DNA of 64,000 nucleotides. Origin: Streptomyces sp. P3. GTDB taxonomy: Bacteria > Actinomycetota > Actinomycetes > Streptomycetales > Streptomycetaceae. Positions 42,831-53,396 of this stretch are shown here, piece after piece. The first letter of the stretch is position 1. Each line of letters starts with the position of its first letter. The stretch spans positions 1,240,001 through 1,304,000 of the forward strand of contig NZ_CP028369.1 in assembly GCF_003032475.1 (NCBI RefSeq). Reading direction: 5' to 3'. The notes beneath the pieces were generated by a model that had not been told where the DNA came from, ran no database searches, and worked only from the letters and a program-made list of their open reading frames with translations. A program made the position numbers and the translations under genes.

Positions 42831-43052
42831 CTACTTGTAGCGGTAGACGATCCGGCCACGCGTCAGGTCGTACGGAGACAGCTCCACCACGACCCGGTCG
42901 TCAGGGAGGATACGGATGTAGTGCATACGCATCTTGCCGCTGATGTGTGCCAGGACCTGGTGGCCGTTCTGGAGCTCGACCTTGAACATGGCGTTCGGAA
43001 GAGACTCGACGACAGTGCCCTCGATCTCGATGGCACCTTGCTTCTTGGCCAC
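42831..43052 (-). CDS. infA: Translation initiation factor IF-1
   Basis: 73 residues from GTG 43052 with GAAGGGCG upstream: [20 protein letters not shown] and [20 protein letters not shown], an OB fold that occupies the ribosomal A site during initiation. Lies between map and rpmJ, the usual place. Confidence 0.97.
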   Translation of the reverse strand: MAKKQGAIEIEGTVVESLPNAMFKVELQNGHQVLAHISGKMRMHYIRILPDDRVVVELSPYDLTRGRIVYRYK

Positions 43053-43247
43053 GCTTCGCCCTTCGAATCGACTACCTTGATCGACTCCCCCACCCTTTCC
43101 CCGAGGGGCGCATGCGGACATGCGGGTGCACGAGAGTCGACGAGTCAGTCTACGTCAGCCCCGACGGAAACACGAATCGAGAAGTCTGCCCCACCGGGGA
43201 GATCCTTAAGCGGCACCCCGCCCACCGACGCCGGGGCGTGTTTCGCC

Positions 43248-44084
43248 CTAGGCCAGCGGATCGGGCGCGGCCTCCACACCGTGCTCCGCGAGCTTCGCCC
43301 TGCCGCAGTCGGGAGCGGTCAGCACCAGCGGCCCCTCCTCCGTCAGCGCGACCGAGTGCTCCCAGTGGGAGGACCACGTGCCGTCCGTGGTGATGACCGT
43401 CCAGTCGTCCTCGAGGACCTCGGTACGCGGGGTGCCGAGGGACACCATCGGCTCGATGGCGAGGCAGAAGCCGGGCACCAGCTTCGGCCCCTTGCCCCGC
43501 CGGCGGTCGACGTAGTTCAGCAGGTGCGGGTCCATGTGCATCTCGGTGCCGATGCCGTGGCCGCCGTAGTCCTCGACGATGCCGTAGCGGCCGCCGCCCG
43601 GCTTGGGCTGGCGGCGGATGTAGGTCTCGATCGCGCGAGAGACGTCCACCAGCCGGTTGCCGGGCTTCATCGCGGCGATCCCGGCCCACATGGACTCCTC
43701 GGTGACCCGGGACAGCTCGACCAGCTCCGGGGCATGGCCGCCGCCCACGAACGCGGTGTACGCCGCGTCACCGTGCCAGCCGTCCACGACGGCACCGCAG
43801 TCGATGGAGATGATGTCGCCGTCCTTGAGGACGACCTCGTCGGAGGGGATGCCGTGGACGACCACGTCGTTCACCGAGGTGCAGATGGTCGCCGGGAAGC
43901 CGCCGTACCCCAGGAAGTTCGACTTCGCGCCGTTCTCCGCCAGCACCTTGCGGGCGACGTCGTCGAGGTCCTTCGTGGTCGCCCCGGGCACCGCCGCTTC
44001 CCGCGTCGCCGCGTGGATGGCGGCGACGACAAGCCCCGCCGCCCGCATCTTGGCGATCTGCTCGGGGGTCTTGATCTGCACCAT
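43248..44084 (-). CDS. map: Methionine aminopeptidase, type I
   Basis: 278 residues from ATG 44084. Metal ligands are visible in SIDCGAVVDGWHGDAAYT (two Asp), GGHGIGTEMH (His), AIEPMVSLGT (Glu) and HWEHSVALTEEG (Glu). Removes the initiator Met from nascent proteins. A perfect 17-bp hairpin separates it from adk, so it probably has its own promoter. Confidence 0.97.
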   Translation of the reverse strand: MVQIKTPEQIAKMRAAGLVVAAIHAATREAAVPGATTKDLDDVARKVLAENGAKSNFLGYGGFPATICTSVNDVVVHGIPSDEVVLKDGDIISIDCGAVVDGWHGDAAYTAFVGGGHAPELVELSRVTEESMWAGIAAMKPGNRLVDVSRAIETYIRRQPKPGGGRYGIVEDYGGHGIGTEMHMDPHLLNYVDRRRGKGPKLVPGFCLAIEPMVSLGTPRTEVLEDDWTVITTDGTWSSHWEHSVALTEEGPLVLTAPDCGRAKLAEHGVEAAPDPLA

Positions 44085-44199
44085 GACGGTCTGCGCCTCC
44101 TGGGCCACTGGTATCGCGACGCTCCACAATACGCGTACGCACGGATGTACGCCGACGCGGCGGAGGCGTCACCCCTTCCGAGAGACCGGGCCACGGACG

Positions 44200-44236
44200 G
44201 CAGAACGCCCGGCGGGTGACCCGCCGGGCGTTCTGC
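44200..44236. terminator. Strong terminator between adk and map
   Basis: GCAGAACGCCCGGCGGG (44200-44216), loop TGA, CCCGCCGGGCGTTCTGC (44220-44236): a perfect 17-bp stem downstream of adk. Confidence 0.88.
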
Positions 44237-44250
44237 ACAGACTGCGCGCC

Positions 44251-44280
44251 GCACCGCACCGGTCCTCGACCGTGCGGTGC
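44251..44280. terminator. Secondary hairpin just after adk
   Basis: GCACCGCACCGGT and ACCGTGCGGTGC can pair with a single-base bulge directly after the adk stop; with the larger hairpin it makes a double terminator. Confidence 0.6.
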
Positions 44281-44288
44281 GAAGGCCG

Positions 44289-44951
44289 CTACTTGCCGTC
44301 CTCGTCGCGCCGGAGGGCGTCCATGGCGCGCGCCGTGACCTCGTCGACCTTGCCGAGCGCGGAGATGGTGACGACCAGGCCCTGCGCCTTGTAGTAGTCG
44401 ATGATCGGCTCGGTCTGCGTGTGGTAGACCTCCAGCCGGGTCCGGACGGTCTCCTCGGTGTCGTCGTCCCGCTGGTACAGCCCGCCGCCGCAGACGTCGC
44501 AGACGCCCTCCGACTTCGGCGGGCTGTAGGTGGCGTGGAAGACGTGGCTGGAGTCCTTGCGGCAGATCCGCCGCCCGGCGATCCGCTTGACGACCTCTTC
44601 CTCGGGGACCTCGAGGTCCAGCACCGCGTCCAGCTTCATGCTCTCGGTCTGCAGCACCTCGTCGAGCGCCTCGGCCTGGGACACGTTGCGCGGGAAGCCG
44701 TCCAGCAGGAAGCCGCCCTCGGCGTCCGGCTGCTCCATGCGGTCCTTGGCCATCGCGATGGTGACCTCGTCCGGCACCAGGTTGCCCGCGTCCATGTAGG
44801 ACTTCGCGAGCTTGCCGAGCTCCGTCTGCTGGCTGATGTTGGCCCGGAACAGGTCGCCCGTGGAGATGTGCGGGATCGACAGGTTCCTGGCCAGGAACGC
44901 GGCCTGCGTTCCCTTACCGGCACCCGGCGGCCCGACGAGCACGATTCGCAT
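44289..44951 (-). CDS. adk: Adenylate kinase
   Basis: 220 residues. P-loop GPPGAGKGTQ; LIDEN region with a Cys-containing lid (ICRKDSSHVFHATYSPPKSE, then CDVCGGGLYQRDDD), a zinc-type lid. Its start shares one base with the secY stop (TGATG), so the two are coupled. Confidence 0.97.
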   Translation of the reverse strand: MRIVLVGPPGAGKGTQAAFLARNLSIPHISTGDLFRANISQQTELGKLAKSYMDAGNLVPDEVTIAMAKDRMEQPDAEGGFLLDGFPRNVSQAEALDEVLQTESMKLDAVLDLEVPEEEVVKRIAGRRICRKDSSHVFHATYSPPKSEGVCDVCGGGLYQRDDDTEETVRTRLEVYHTQTEPIIDYYKAQGLVVTISALGKVDEVTARAMDALRRDEDGK

Positions 44952-46264
44952 CAGCGGAGGAACCCTTCGTAATTGCGCTGCTGAAGCTGACTCTCGATCT
45001 GCTTCACCGTCTCGAGACCCACACCCACGATGATCAGGATGCTGGTCCCGCCGAACGGGAAGTTCTGGTTTGCGTTGAAACCAACCAACGCCATCGTCGG
45101 CACGAGAGCGATCAGACCCAGATACAGCGAACCCGGCCAGGTGATCCGGTTGAGCACGTACGACAGGTACTCAGCGGTCGGCCGGCCAGCCCGGATGCCC
45201 GGGATGAAGCCACCATACTTCTTCATGTTGTCGGCTACTTCCTCGGGGTTGAAGGAGATAGCCACGTAGAAGAACGCGAAGAAAACGATCAGCAGGAAGT
45301 AGGTGGCGATGTAGATCGGGTGGTCGCCCTTGGTCAGGTTGGTCTCGATCCACGTCTTCCAGCCCGACGTACCGCTGGAGAACTGGGCGACCAGGGCCGG
45401 GATGTACAGCAGCGACGAGGCGAAGATGACCGGGATCACACCGGCCTGGTTCACCTTGAGCGGGATGTACGTCGAGGTACCGCCGTAGGACCGGCGACCG
45501 ATCATGCGCTTCGCGTACTGCACGGGGATCCGGCGCTGGGCCTGCTCGACGAAGACCACCAGGCCGACCATGACCAGGCCGACCAGGACGACGGTGCCGA
45601 ACTCGATCCAGCCGCCCGCCAGCGTGCCCTGCTTCTTGATGGCCCACAGCGCGGAGGGGAACGTCGCGGCGATCGAGATGAACATCAGGATCGACATGCC
45701 GTTGCCGATGCCGCGGTCGGTGATCAGCTCGCCGAGCCACATGACCATGGCCGTACCGGCGGTCATGCAGATGACCATCACGATCGTGGTGAAGATCGCG
45801 CGGTCCGGGACGATGCTCGAGGCGACCGAGCAGCCGGAGAACAGGGCGCCACTGCGGGCGGTGGCCACCAGGCCCGTGCCCTGCAGGATGGCGAGCGCCA
45901 CCGTGAGGTACCGCGTGTACTGCGTGATCTTCGCGGTGCCGGCCTGACCCTCCTTCTTGAGGGCTTCCAGGCGTGGGATGACCACGGTCAGCAGCTGGAG
46001 GATGATGCTCGCCGTGATGTACGGCATGATCCCCAGCGCGAAAATGGTGATCTGCAGCAGCGCGCCGCCGCTGAACATGTTCACCAGACCGAAGATTCCC
46101 TGCTGGCCGGAAGCCTCGTCCACGCAGCGCTGAACGGACGTGTAGTCGACGCCGGGGATCGGGATGTGCGTGCCGACCCGGTAGACGACGATGATCCCGA
46201 GCGTGAAGAGCAGCTTCTTGCGCAGGTCGGGCGTCCTGAACGCCCGGGCGAACGCGGTGAGCAC
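44951..46264 (-). CDS. secY: Preprotein translocase subunit SecY
   Basis: 437 residues, ten membrane helices, beginning MLTAFARAFRTPDLRKKLLF; conserved IPIPGVDYTSV, NMFSGGALLQITIFALGIMP and the cytosolic loop AKRMIGRRSYGGTSTYIPLK. Core of the Sec channel. A terminator separates it from rplO, so secY-adk likely has its own promoter in the 259-base gap. Confidence 0.98.
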   Translation of the reverse strand: MLTAFARAFRTPDLRKKLLFTLGIIVVYRVGTHIPIPGVDYTSVQRCVDEASGQQGIFGLVNMFSGGALLQITIFALGIMPYITASIILQLLTVVIPRLEALKKEGQAGTAKITQYTRYLTVALAILQGTGLVATARSGALFSGCSVASSIVPDRAIFTTIVMVICMTAGTAMVMWLGELITDRGIGNGMSILMFISIAATFPSALWAIKKQGTLAGGWIEFGTVVLVGLVMVGLVVFVEQAQRRIPVQYAKRMIGRRSYGGTSTYIPLKVNQAGVIPVIFASSLLYIPALVAQFSSGTSGWKTWIETNLTKGDHPIYIATYFLLIVFFAFFYVAISFNPEEVADNMKKYGGFIPGIRAGRPTAEYLSYVLNRITWPGSLYLGLIALVPTMALVGFNANQNFPFGGTSILIIVGVGLETVKQIESQLQQRNYEGFLR

Positions 46265-46454
46265 GGTGCCTCCTGCGACCCCCGCGCATCTGCGTCAAGG
46301 GTGACGGTCTTGAGGGTCCAATAAGAACAACGACTTACGACAACGACATGAGTAACGGTCGACTGCCGCTCAAGGTGCCCTCTTGGGGGAACCTTGTGAA
46401 AAGTGGGCAGTGCTGGTCACCATACCCGCGACACACCCGCCCTAGGAACGACCA

Positions 46455-46488
46455 ACCGGGGATACCCCATTTGTGGGGTATCCCCGGT
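46455..46488 (-). terminator. Terminator between rplO and secY
   Basis: ACCGGGGATACCCCA, loop TTTG, TGGGGTATCCCCGGT: a perfect 15-bp stem 35 bases past the rplO stop. Ends the S10-spc transcript. Confidence 0.9.
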
Positions 46489-46523
46489 CGGGATCGATCA
46501 AGTCATCGAGACACCTGAGGTGA

Positions 46524-46979
46524 TCAGATGAGCTCGGTGACGGTACCGCCGGCGGCGGTGATCTTCTCCTTGGCGGAGCCGGAGACGGCGTCGACCGTCA
46601 CCTGCAGCGCCACGGAGATCTCGCCCTGGCCCAGGACCTTGACAAGGCTGTTCTTGCGAACGGCGCCCTTGGCGACGAGACCCTCGACGGTGACCTCGCC
46701 ACCCTCCGGGTACAGCGCGGCCAGCTTGTCGAGGTTCACGACCTGGAACTCGGTCTTGAACGGGTTCTTGAAGCCCTTCAGCTTCGGAAGACGCATGTGG
46801 AGGGGCATCTGCCCGCCCTCGAAGCGCTCCGGAACCTGGTAGCGGGCCTTCGTGCCCTTGGTACCACGACCGGCCGTCTTACCCTTCGACGCCTCACCAC
46901 GACCGACACGGGTCTTCGCGGTCTTGGCGCCCGGGGCGGGACGGAGGTTGTGGATCTTGAGCGGGTTGTTCTCCGCCAT
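46524..46979 (-). CDS. rplO: 50S ribosomal protein L15
   Basis: 151 residues, [20 protein letters not shown] with the Gly-rich [19 protein letters not shown] that runs into the 23S rRNA core. Last gene of the spc cluster. Confidence 0.98.
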   Translation of the reverse strand: MAENNPLKIHNLRPAPGAKTAKTRVGRGEASKGKTAGRGTKGTKARYQVPERFEGGQMPLHMRLPKLKGFKNPFKTEFQVVNLDKLAALYPEGGEVTVEGLVAKGAVRKNSLVKVLGQGEISVALQVTVDAVSGSAKEKITAAGGTVTELI

Positions 46980-46981
46980 GA

Positions 46982-47164
46982 TCAGTCGACCTCCTCGACC
47001 GTCACGAGGTGGCGGACGGTGTGCACCATGCCGCGGAACTCGGGGCGGTCCTCCTTGACGACCACGTCGTTCAGGCGCTTGAGCCCGAGCGAACGCAGGG
47101 TGTCACGGTGGTTCTGCTTGCTGCCGATGTACGACTTCGTCTGCGTGATCTTGAGCTGAGCCAT
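46982..47164 (-). CDS. rpmD: 50S ribosomal protein L30
   Basis: 60 residues, [20 protein letters not shown] onward; [11 protein letters not shown] and [10 protein letters not shown] are typical. Its start shares a base with the rpsE stop (TAATG). Confidence 0.98.
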   Translation of the reverse strand: MAQLKITQTKSYIGSKQNHRDTLRSLGLKRLNDVVVKEDRPEFRGMVHTVRHLVTVEEVD

Positions 47165-47772
47165 TACGCAGCACCAGCCCCGGCACGCGCACGAAGCAGA
47201 GCCGCGGGAGCGACGTCCTCGAGGGGCAGACCACGGCGAGCCGCGATCTCCTCGGGACGCTGCAGGCCCTTCAGGGCCTCCACGGTCGCGTGCACGATGT
47301 TGATCGCGTTCGACGAGCCGAGCGACTTCGACAGGATGTCGTGCACGCCGGCGCACTCGAGCACGGCACGCACCGGGCCACCGGCGATGACGCCGGTACC
47401 GGGGGAAGCCGGCTTGAGCAGGACGACGCCCGCAGCCTTCTCGCCCGTGATCGGGTGCGGGATGGTGCCCTGGATACGCGGGACCTTGAAGAAGTGCTTC
47501 TTGGCCTCCTCAACGCCCTTGGCGATGGCGGCCGGCACCTCCTTGGCCTTGCCGTATCCGACACCCACGGTGCCGTCACCGTCGCCCACCACGACCAGCG
47601 CGGTGAAGCTGAAGCGACGACCACCCTTCACAACCTTGGCGACACGGTTGATCGCGACGACGCGCTCAACGTACGCGGTCTTCTCGGCGGCAGCAGCGCC
47701 GCCGTCACGGCCCTTCCGGTCCCGCCGCTCGCCGCCACCGGCACCGCCACCGCGGCGCTGGGGTCCAGCCAT
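47164..47772 (-). CDS. rpsE: 30S ribosomal protein S5
   Basis: 202 residues with a Gly/Arg-rich N-terminal extension ([20 protein letters not shown]), then [20 protein letters not shown] and [20 protein letters not shown]. Part of the S4/S5 accuracy interface. Confidence 0.98.
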   Translation of the reverse strand: MAGPQRRGGGAGGGERRDRKGRDGGAAAAEKTAYVERVVAINRVAKVVKGGRRFSFTALVVVGDGDGTVGVGYGKAKEVPAAIAKGVEEAKKHFFKVPRIQGTIPHPITGEKAAGVVLLKPASPGTGVIAGGPVRAVLECAGVHDILSKSLGSSNAINIVHATVEALKGLQRPEEIAARRGLPLEDVAPAALLRARAGAGAA

Positions 47773-47813
47773 TGGAATTACCTCTCTCTGTTTCCGCTAG
47801 CTACGGAACCGAC

Positions 47814-48197
47814 TCAGAACTTGAGTCCGGCTTCGCGGGCGGCGTCCGCCAGGGCGGCGATGCGCCCGGCGTACTGGTTACCACCACGGTCGAACACGAC
47901 AGCCTCGACACCGGCAGCCTTGGCGCGCTCGGCGACCAGGGCGCCGACCTGCTTGGCCTGCGAGGACTTGTCGGCCTCACCACCGCGGATCGTGGTGTCC
48001 AGGGTCGACGCCGACGCCAGGGTGTGACCCTTGATGTCGTCGATGACCTGAGCCACGATGTGGCGGTTGGAGCGCGTCACGACCAGGCGCGGACGCTCCG
48101 CCGTACCCGAGATGTGCTTACGGATCCGGATGTGGCGACGCTTGATCGCGGCACGCTTGTAAGCGTCGCCCTTGAGGATCTTCTGTCCGTATGCCAT
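47814..48197 (-). CDS. rplR: 50S ribosomal protein L18
   Basis: 127 residues; [20 protein letters not shown] and the [20 protein letters not shown] end identify L18, which binds 5S rRNA. Three bases after rplF. Confidence 0.98.
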   Translation of the reverse strand: MAYGQKILKGDAYKRAAIKRRHIRIRKHISGTAERPRLVVTRSNRHIVAQVIDDIKGHTLASASTLDTTIRGGEADKSSQAKQVGALVAERAKAAGVEAVVFDRGGNQYAGRIAALADAAREAGLKF

Positions 48198-48200
48198 GGC

Positions 48201-48740
48201 TTACTTACCCGCCTTTCCGACCTTGCGGCGGATGACTTCGCCCTCGTACTTGACGCCCTTGGCCTTGTACGGGTCGGGCTTGCGCAGCTTGCGGATGTTG
48301 GCCGCAACCTCGCCGACCTTCTGCTTGTCGATGCCCTCGACCTGGAAGCGGGTCGGGGTCTCCACCTTGAAGGTGATGCCCTCGGGCGCCTCGACGGTGA
48401 TCGGGTGGCTGTAACCGAGCGCGAACTCGAGGTTCGAGCCCTTCGCGGTCACGCGGTAACCGACACCACTGATCTCGAGCTTCTTCACGTAACCCTCGGT
48501 CACGCCGGTGATCATGTTCGCCACCAGCGTGCGGGACAGGCCGTGCAGGGCCTTGCTCTGACGCTCGTCGTTGGGGCGAGTGACGTTCAGGACGCCGTCC
48601 TCAGCCTTGGCGATCTCGATCGGCGAAACGACGGTGTGGGTCAGCGAGCCCTTGGGGCCCTTGACCGAAACCGTCTGGCCGTCGATGGTGACGTCCACGC
48701 CGGCGGGAACCGTGATGGGGAGCTTGCCAATGCGCGACAT
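48201..48740 (-). CDS. rplF: 50S ribosomal protein L6
   Basis: 179 residues: [29 protein letters not shown] and [20 protein letters not shown] are diagnostic. Sits near the factor-binding site. Confidence 0.98.
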   Translation of the reverse strand: MSRIGKLPITVPAGVDVTIDGQTVSVKGPKGSLTHTVVSPIEIAKAEDGVLNVTRPNDERQSKALHGLSRTLVANMITGVTEGYVKKLEISGVGYRVTAKGSNLEFALGYSHPITVEAPEGITFKVETPTRFQVEGIDKQKVGEVAANIRKLRKPDPYKAKGVKYEGEVIRRKVGKAGK

Positions 48741-48764
48741 AGCTGTTTCCTCCGTTCCCTTCCG

Positions 48765-49163
48765 CTACCAGACGTAGGCGAGAACTTCTCCGCCTACGCC
48801 CTTCTTGCCGGCCTGCTTGTCGGTGAGGAGACCGTGCGACGTGGAGATGATCGCCACGCCGAGGCCACCGAGCACCTTGGGCAGGGAGGTGGACTTCGCG
48901 TAAACCCGGAGACCGGGCTTGGAGATCCGCTTGATGCCCGCGATGGAGCGCTCACGGTTCGGGCCGAACTTGAGCTCGAGGGTGAGGTTCTTGCCGACCT
49001 CGGCGTCCTCGACCTTCCAGCCCGTGATGAAGCCCTCCTGCTGGAGGATCTCCGCGATGTGAGACTTGATCTTCGATGCCGGCATCGTCACGGAGTCGTG
49101 GTACGCCGAGTTCGCGTTCCGCAGACGCGTCAGCATGTCTGCGATCGGATCAGTCATGGTCAT
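48765..49163 (-). CDS. rpsH: 30S ribosomal protein S8
   Basis: 132 residues from ATG 49163 ([20 protein letters not shown]); ends in the conserved [20 protein letters not shown] and VLAYVW. An in-frame extension to 49208 is not supported. In other bacteria S8 autoregulates the spc operon. The 214-base gap to rpsN is longer than other gaps here. Confidence 0.97.
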   Translation of the reverse strand: MTMTDPIADMLTRLRNANSAYHDSVTMPASKIKSHIAEILQQEGFITGWKVEDAEVGKNLTLELKFGPNRERSIAGIKRISKPGLRVYAKSTSLPKVLGGLGVAIISTSHGLLTDKQAGKKGVGGEVLAYVW

Positions 49164-49377
49164 GAATTGGCCTGTGGCCTCTCTCGCCGGGGTTTCCTGG
49201 TGCGCCATCCCTCTCCCCGATCCGAGACGGGACGGGTGCGGCGCGGTGGACCTACGGCGTAGTAAGTCGTACGGGCGACCGTCAGGGCGCCCAACCCTCC
49301 CAGCCTAAGCCATGAAGGGGTGGGCACCTGACACGCCCATTGCTTACCGAGAGCCTCTGGAAACCCTAAAAGGGGTT

Positions 49378-49563
49378 TTACCAGGAGCTCTTGGTCACGC
49401 CCGGCAGCTCGCCACGGTGAGCCATCTCACGAAGGCACACACGGCAGAGGCCGAACTTGCGGTACACGGAGTGGGGACGGCCGCAACGCTGGCAGCGGTT
49501 GTACGCGCGCACAGCGAACTTGGGCTTACGAGCAGCCTTTGCGATCAGAGCCTTCTTCGCCAT
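49378..49563 (-). CDS. rpsN: 30S ribosomal protein S14 type Z (zinc-binding)
   Basis: 61 residues: [20 protein letters not shown], then [20 protein letters not shown], a CxxC...CxxC zinc site. This is the C+ form; Streptomyces usually keep a zinc-free rpsN elsewhere under Zur control. An in-frame start three codons upstream is less likely. Confidence 0.97.
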   Translation of the reverse strand: MAKKALIAKAARKPKFAVRAYNRCQRCGRPHSVYRKFGLCRVCLREMAHRGELPGVTKSSW

Positions 49564-49568
49564 CTCGC

Positions 49569-50126
49569 TCACGCCTCCTTGAAGGGGAAGCCGAGGTGAC
49601 GAAGGAGCGCACGGCCCTCAGCGTCGTTGGTCGCCGTGGTGACCACGGTGATGTCCATACCCCGGACACGGTCGATCTTGTCCTGGTCGATCTCGTGGAA
49701 CATGACCTGCTCCGTGAGACCGAAGGTGTAGTTGCCACGGCCGTCGAACTGCTTGGGGGACAGACCACGGAAGTCGCGGATGCGCGGGAGCGCGAGCGAC
49801 AGGGTGCGGTCCAGGAACTCCCACATGCGGTCGCCACGAAGCGTGACGTGGGCACCGATCGGCTGACCCTCGCGCAGCTTGAACTGCGCGATGGACTTGC
49901 GGGCCTTGGTGACGGCCGGCTTCTGACCGGTGATCGTGGTGAGGTCGCGGATGGCGCCCTCGATCAGCTTGGAGTCGCGGGCGGCGTCGCCCACACCCAT
50001 GTTGACCACGATCTTGACGAGGCCGGGGATCTGCATGACGTTCTCGTAGGAGAACTCCTCACGCAGCTTGCCCGCGATCTCCTCGCGGTACTTCGTCTTC
50101 AGACGCGGAGTGGTGGTGGTAGCCAT
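49569..50126 (-). CDS. rplE: 50S ribosomal protein L5
   Basis: 185 residues; [40 protein letters not shown] and [20 protein letters not shown] are typical. Binds 5S rRNA and bridges to S13. Start overlaps the rplX stop (TGATG). Confidence 0.98.
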   Translation of the reverse strand: MATTTTPRLKTKYREEIAGKLREEFSYENVMQIPGLVKIVVNMGVGDAARDSKLIEGAIRDLTTITGQKPAVTKARKSIAQFKLREGQPIGAHVTLRGDRMWEFLDRTLSLALPRIRDFRGLSPKQFDGRGNYTFGLTEQVMFHEIDQDKIDRVRGMDITVVTTATNDAEGRALLRHLGFPFKEA

Positions 50127-50449
50127 CAGATGTCCTCACCCGTCCGCTTGGCAACGCGGATCTTGTTGCCCTCGTCGTCGAAGCGGTAACCGACGCGCGT
50201 GACGACCTTGTTGCCGTCCTTCTCCACGACCAGCTGAACGTTGGACACGTGGATCGGGGCCTCGGTGGTCACGATGCCGCCGGCCTGCGAGCCCTTGGCG
50301 GTCGGACCGGCCTTCGTGTGCTTCTTGACCCGGTTGACACCCTCGACCAGGACGCGGTCCTCACGGGGGAAGGCCGCGATGACCTTGCCCTGCTTGCCCT
50401 TGTCCTTACCGGTGATGACCTGGACCAGGTCGCCCTTCTTGATCTTCAT
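50126..50449 (-). CDS. rplX: 50S ribosomal protein L24
   Basis: 107 residues; [20 protein letters not shown] is the KOW motif; ends [10 protein letters not shown]. Assembly initiator of the large subunit. Confidence 0.98.
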   Translation of the reverse strand: MKIKKGDLVQVITGKDKGKQGKVIAAFPREDRVLVEGVNRVKKHTKAGPTAKGSQAGGIVTTEAPIHVSNVQLVVEKDGNKVVTRVGYRFDDEGNKIRVAKRTGEDI

Positions 50450-50451
50450 GC

Positions 50452-50820
50452 TTACAGCACCTCCGGAGCCAGCGAGATGATCTTCATGAACTTCTTCTCG
50501 CGCAGCTCGCGCCCGACCGGGCCGAAGATGCGGGTGCCGCGAGGGTCGCCGTCGTTCTTCAGAATGACGGCGGCGTTCTCGTCGAAGCGGATGTACGAGC
50601 CGTCCGGACGGCGGCGCTCCTTGACGGTGCGAACGATGACCGCCTTGACGACGTCACCCTTCTTCACGTTGCCACCGGGGATCGCGTCCTTGACGGTGGC
50701 GACGATGACGTCACCGATGCCCGCGTAGCGGCGACCGGAGCCACCGAGCACACGGATGCAAAGGATTTCCTTCGCACCAGTGTTGTCGGCGACACGCAGT
50801 CGCGACTCCTGCTGGATCAC
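50452..50820 (-). CDS. rplN: 50S ribosomal protein L14
   Basis: 122 residues, [34 protein letters not shown] and [20 protein letters not shown]. First gene of the classical spc block; 120 bases separate it from rpsQ, with no terminator seen. Confidence 0.98.
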   Translation of the reverse strand: MIQQESRLRVADNTGAKEILCIRVLGGSGRRYAGIGDVIVATVKDAIPGGNVKKGDVVKAVIVRTVKERRRPDGSYIRFDENAAVILKNDGDPRGTRIFGPVGRELREKKFMKIISLAPEVL

Positions 50821-50940
50821 GTCTATCTCCTGTTTGTCTGCCGGTTCCCGGCAGGGGCCGCCTCGTCACGAGGTGAGCCCCTGCCGAGCCTGGCGGAACT
50901 GTCCTGCGGGGCCCCTATGTGTGTTAGGGCCGCAGGAGAA

Positions 50941-51228
50941 TTACTTGGCCTTCTCGAGGATCTCGACGACGCGCCAGCGCTTCGTCGCGGACAGCGGCCG
51001 GGTCTCCGCGAGGAGGACACGGTCGCCGACGCCCGCGGCGTTCTGCTCGTCGTGAGCCTTGAGCTTGTTCGTACGGCGGATGACCTTGCCGTACAGCGCG
51101 TGCTTCACACGGTCCTCGACGGCGACGACGACGGTCTTGTCCATCTTGTCGCTGACGACCAGACCCTCACGGGTCTTGCGGAAGCCACGGGCCTCGGTGT
51201 TCTGCTCAGTCACGTTGTTCTCGCTCAT
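50941..51228 (-). CDS. rpsQ: 30S ribosomal protein S17
   Basis: 95 residues; [20 protein letters not shown] and [20 protein letters not shown]. An N-terminal extension ([18 protein letters not shown]) is usual in this genus. Start overlaps the rpmC stop. Confidence 0.98.
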   Translation of the reverse strand: MSENNVTEQNTEARGFRKTREGLVVSDKMDKTVVVAVEDRVKHALYGKVIRRTNKLKAHDEQNAAGVGDRVLLAETRPLSATKRWRVVEILEKAK

Positions 51229-51452
51229 CAGGCGCTCTCCACCGTCTCGATGCCCAGCTCGCGCTCACGCATCAGGGTGTAGATCCGCGCGATGTCCTTA
51301 CGGACGGCCTTGAGCCGGCCGTGGTTCTCGAGCTGGCCCGTCGCCGCCTGGAAGCGGAGGTTGAACAGCTCTTCCTTGGCTTCGCGGAGCTTCGCCAGAA
51401 GCTCCTCGTCACCCAGTTCGCGCAGCTCGGACGCCTTGGTACCGGCCGACAT
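51228..51452 (-). CDS. rpmC: 50S ribosomal protein L29
   Basis: 74 residues from ATG 51452 ([20 protein letters not shown]), with [20 protein letters not shown]. Sits at the peptide exit where trigger factor docks. Start overlaps the rplP stop. Confidence 0.97.
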   Translation of the reverse strand: MSAGTKASELRELGDEELLAKLREAKEELFNLRFQAATGQLENHGRLKAVRKDIARIYTLMRERELGIETVESA

Positions 51453-51871
51453 CACGCTTCACCTGCCTCGCGCTTGACGATCCGGCACTTCATCGGCAGC
51501 TTGTGGGCTGCGCGAGTGAGGGCCTCACGGGCGATCTTCTCGTTGGGGTAGGACAGCTCGAACATGACCCGTCCCGGGTGCACGTTCGCGATCCACCACT
51601 CGGGAGAACCCTTACCGGAACCCATGCGGGTCTCGGCAGGCTTCTTCGTGAGCGGGCGGTCCGGGTAGATGTTGATCCAGACCTTGCCGCCACGCTTGAT
51701 GTGGCGGGTCATCGCGATACGGGCCGCCTCGATCTGGCGGTTGGTCACGTACGCCGGCGTGAGGGCCTGAATGCCGTACTCGCCGAACGAGACCGTCGTA
51801 CCGCCCTTGGCCTGACCACGGCGCTTCGGGTGGTGCTGCTTGCGGTGCTTGACCCTACGGGGGATCAGCAT
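51452..51871 (-). CDS. rplP: 50S ribosomal protein L16
   Basis: 139 residues; [20 protein letters not shown], then [20 protein letters not shown] and [20 protein letters not shown]. Positions A-site tRNA. Confidence 0.98.
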   Translation of the reverse strand: MLIPRRVKHRKQHHPKRRGQAKGGTTVSFGEYGIQALTPAYVTNRQIEAARIAMTRHIKRGGKVWINIYPDRPLTKKPAETRMGSGKGSPEWWIANVHPGRVMFELSYPNEKIAREALTRAAHKLPMKCRIVKREAGEA

Positions 51872-51876
51872 GTCGG

Positions 51877-52713
51877 TCAGGCCTCCGTTCCGGTGCTCTC
51901 AGCCGGAGCGGCAGCCGCCGGAGCCTCGGCCTTGGGGGCCTCGGCAGCGGGAGCCTGCTGCGGCTTACGACCGCGACCGCCACGCTCGCCGCCACGGCCA
52001 CCACGGGCCGGGCGGTCGGCGCCGCCGCCACCACGGGCCGGGCGGTTGCCGGCGCGGGCTGCGGCGTTCTCGGCGCGGACCTCGGCGATGTTCTTGACGT
52101 CGCCCTTGTAGATCCAGACCTTCACACCGATGCGGCCGAAGGTCGTCTTGGCCTCGAAGAAGCCGTAGTCCACGTTCGCGCGGAGCGTGTGCAGGGGCAC
52201 GCGGCCCTCGCGGTAGAACTCCGAGCGGGACATCTCGGCGCCGCCGAGGCGGCCACCGCACTGGATCTTGATGCCCTTGGCGCCCGCCTTCATCGCCGAC
52301 TGCATGCTCTTACGCATGGCGCGACGGAAGGAGACGCGGGAGGAGAGCTGCTCGGCGACGGCCTGGGCCACCAGCTGAGCGTCGACCTCGGGGTTCTTCA
52401 CCTCGAGGATGTTCAGCTGGACCTGCTTCTTGGTCAGCTTCTCCAGGTCGCCGCGGATACGGTCGGCCTCGGCGCCGCGGCGGCCGATGACGATGCCCGG
52501 ACGCGCGGTGTGGATGTCGACGCGGACGCGGTCACGGGTGCGCTCGATCTCCACCTTCGAGATACCGGCGCGCTCCATGCCGGACGTCATCATCCGACGG
52601 ATGGCGACGTCCTCGCCGACGTATTCCTTGTACGACTTGTCGGCGTACCAGCGGGACTTGAAGTCCGTGGTGATGCCGAGCCGGAACCCATGCGGGTTAA
52701 CCTTCTGGCCCAT
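51877..52713 (-). CDS. rpsC: 30S ribosomal protein S3
   Basis: 278 residues. [22 protein letters not shown]-domain [20 protein letters not shown] and [20 protein letters not shown]; a long C-terminal tail with Arg/Gly repeats and an Ala/Glu-rich end is typical for actinobacteria. Part of the mRNA entry site. Start overlaps the rplV stop. Confidence 0.98.
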   Translation of the reverse strand: MGQKVNPHGFRLGITTDFKSRWYADKSYKEYVGEDVAIRRMMTSGMERAGISKVEIERTRDRVRVDIHTARPGIVIGRRGAEADRIRGDLEKLTKKQVQLNILEVKNPEVDAQLVAQAVAEQLSSRVSFRRAMRKSMQSAMKAGAKGIKIQCGGRLGGAEMSRSEFYREGRVPLHTLRANVDYGFFEAKTTFGRIGVKVWIYKGDVKNIAEVRAENAAARAGNRPARGGGGADRPARGGRGGERGGRGRKPQQAPAAEAPKAEAPAAAAPAESTGTEA

Positions 52714-53090
52714 TACCGGGTCCCTTCCTTGCTGCTGACGACCACGGTGATGTGGCTGGTCCGCTTGCGGATCCGGTAGGCGCGGCCCTGGGCACGCGGA
52801 CGGAACCGCTTCAGGGTCGGGCCCTCGTCGACGTACGCCTCGGAGATGAAGAGGCTGTCGGCGTCAGTGTGGTCGTAGTTGTGCGCGGCGTTGGCAATGG
52901 CGCTGTCCAGCACCTTGCCGACCGGCACGCTCGCGGCCTGCGGGGCGAAACGCAGGACCGCCTGAGCCTCCGTGGCGTCCATGCCACGGATAAGGTCCAC
53001 CACCCGGCGGGCCTTCATGGGCGTGACGCGGATGTACCGCGCCTGGGCCCTGGCTTCCATGGTTGTCCTTCCAGTGTCTGTCATGGTCAT
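52713..53090 (-). CDS. rplV: 50S ribosomal protein L22
   Basis: 125 residues as drawn. [20 protein letters not shown] and [20 protein letters not shown] are canonical. Start is uncertain: ATG 53060 ([11 protein letters not shown], 115 residues) has a better ribosome site (GGAAGGA, six bases) than ATG 53090. Its beta-hairpin lines the exit tunnel. Confidence 0.96.
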   Translation of the reverse strand: MTMTDTGRTTMEARAQARYIRVTPMKARRVVDLIRGMDATEAQAVLRFAPQAASVPVGKVLDSAIANAAHNYDHTDADSLFISEAYVDEGPTLKRFRPRAQGRAYRIRKRTSHITVVVSSKEGTR

Positions 53091-53102
53091 TCCACCCCGC
53101 TG

Positions 53103-53384
53103 TTAGCGGCGCTTCGACTTCCGGTCGTCCTTGACGTGACCCCGGAAGGTGCGCGTCGGCGAGAACTCGCCGAGCTTGTGGCCGACCATCGACTCGGTGA
53201 CAAACACCGGAATGTGGGTCTTGCCGTTGTGCACCGCGATCGTGTGACCCAGCATGCTGGGAATGATCATCGAGCGACGGGACCAGGTCTTGATGACGTT
53301 CTTGGAACCGGCTTCGTTCTGGGCGTCCACCTTCTTCACGAGGTGTCCGTCGACGAAGGGCCCCTTCTTGAGACTGCGCGGCAT
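53103..53384 (-). CDS. rpsS: 30S ribosomal protein S19
   Basis: 93 residues; [25 protein letters not shown]-region equivalent [20 protein letters not shown] and [20 protein letters not shown]. Confidence 0.98.
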   Translation of the reverse strand: MPRSLKKGPFVDGHLVKKVDAQNEAGSKNVIKTWSRRSMIIPSMLGHTIAVHNGKTHIPVFVTESMVGHKLGEFSPTRTFRGHVKDDRKSKRR

Positions 53385-53396
53385 CTAAACCCGCTC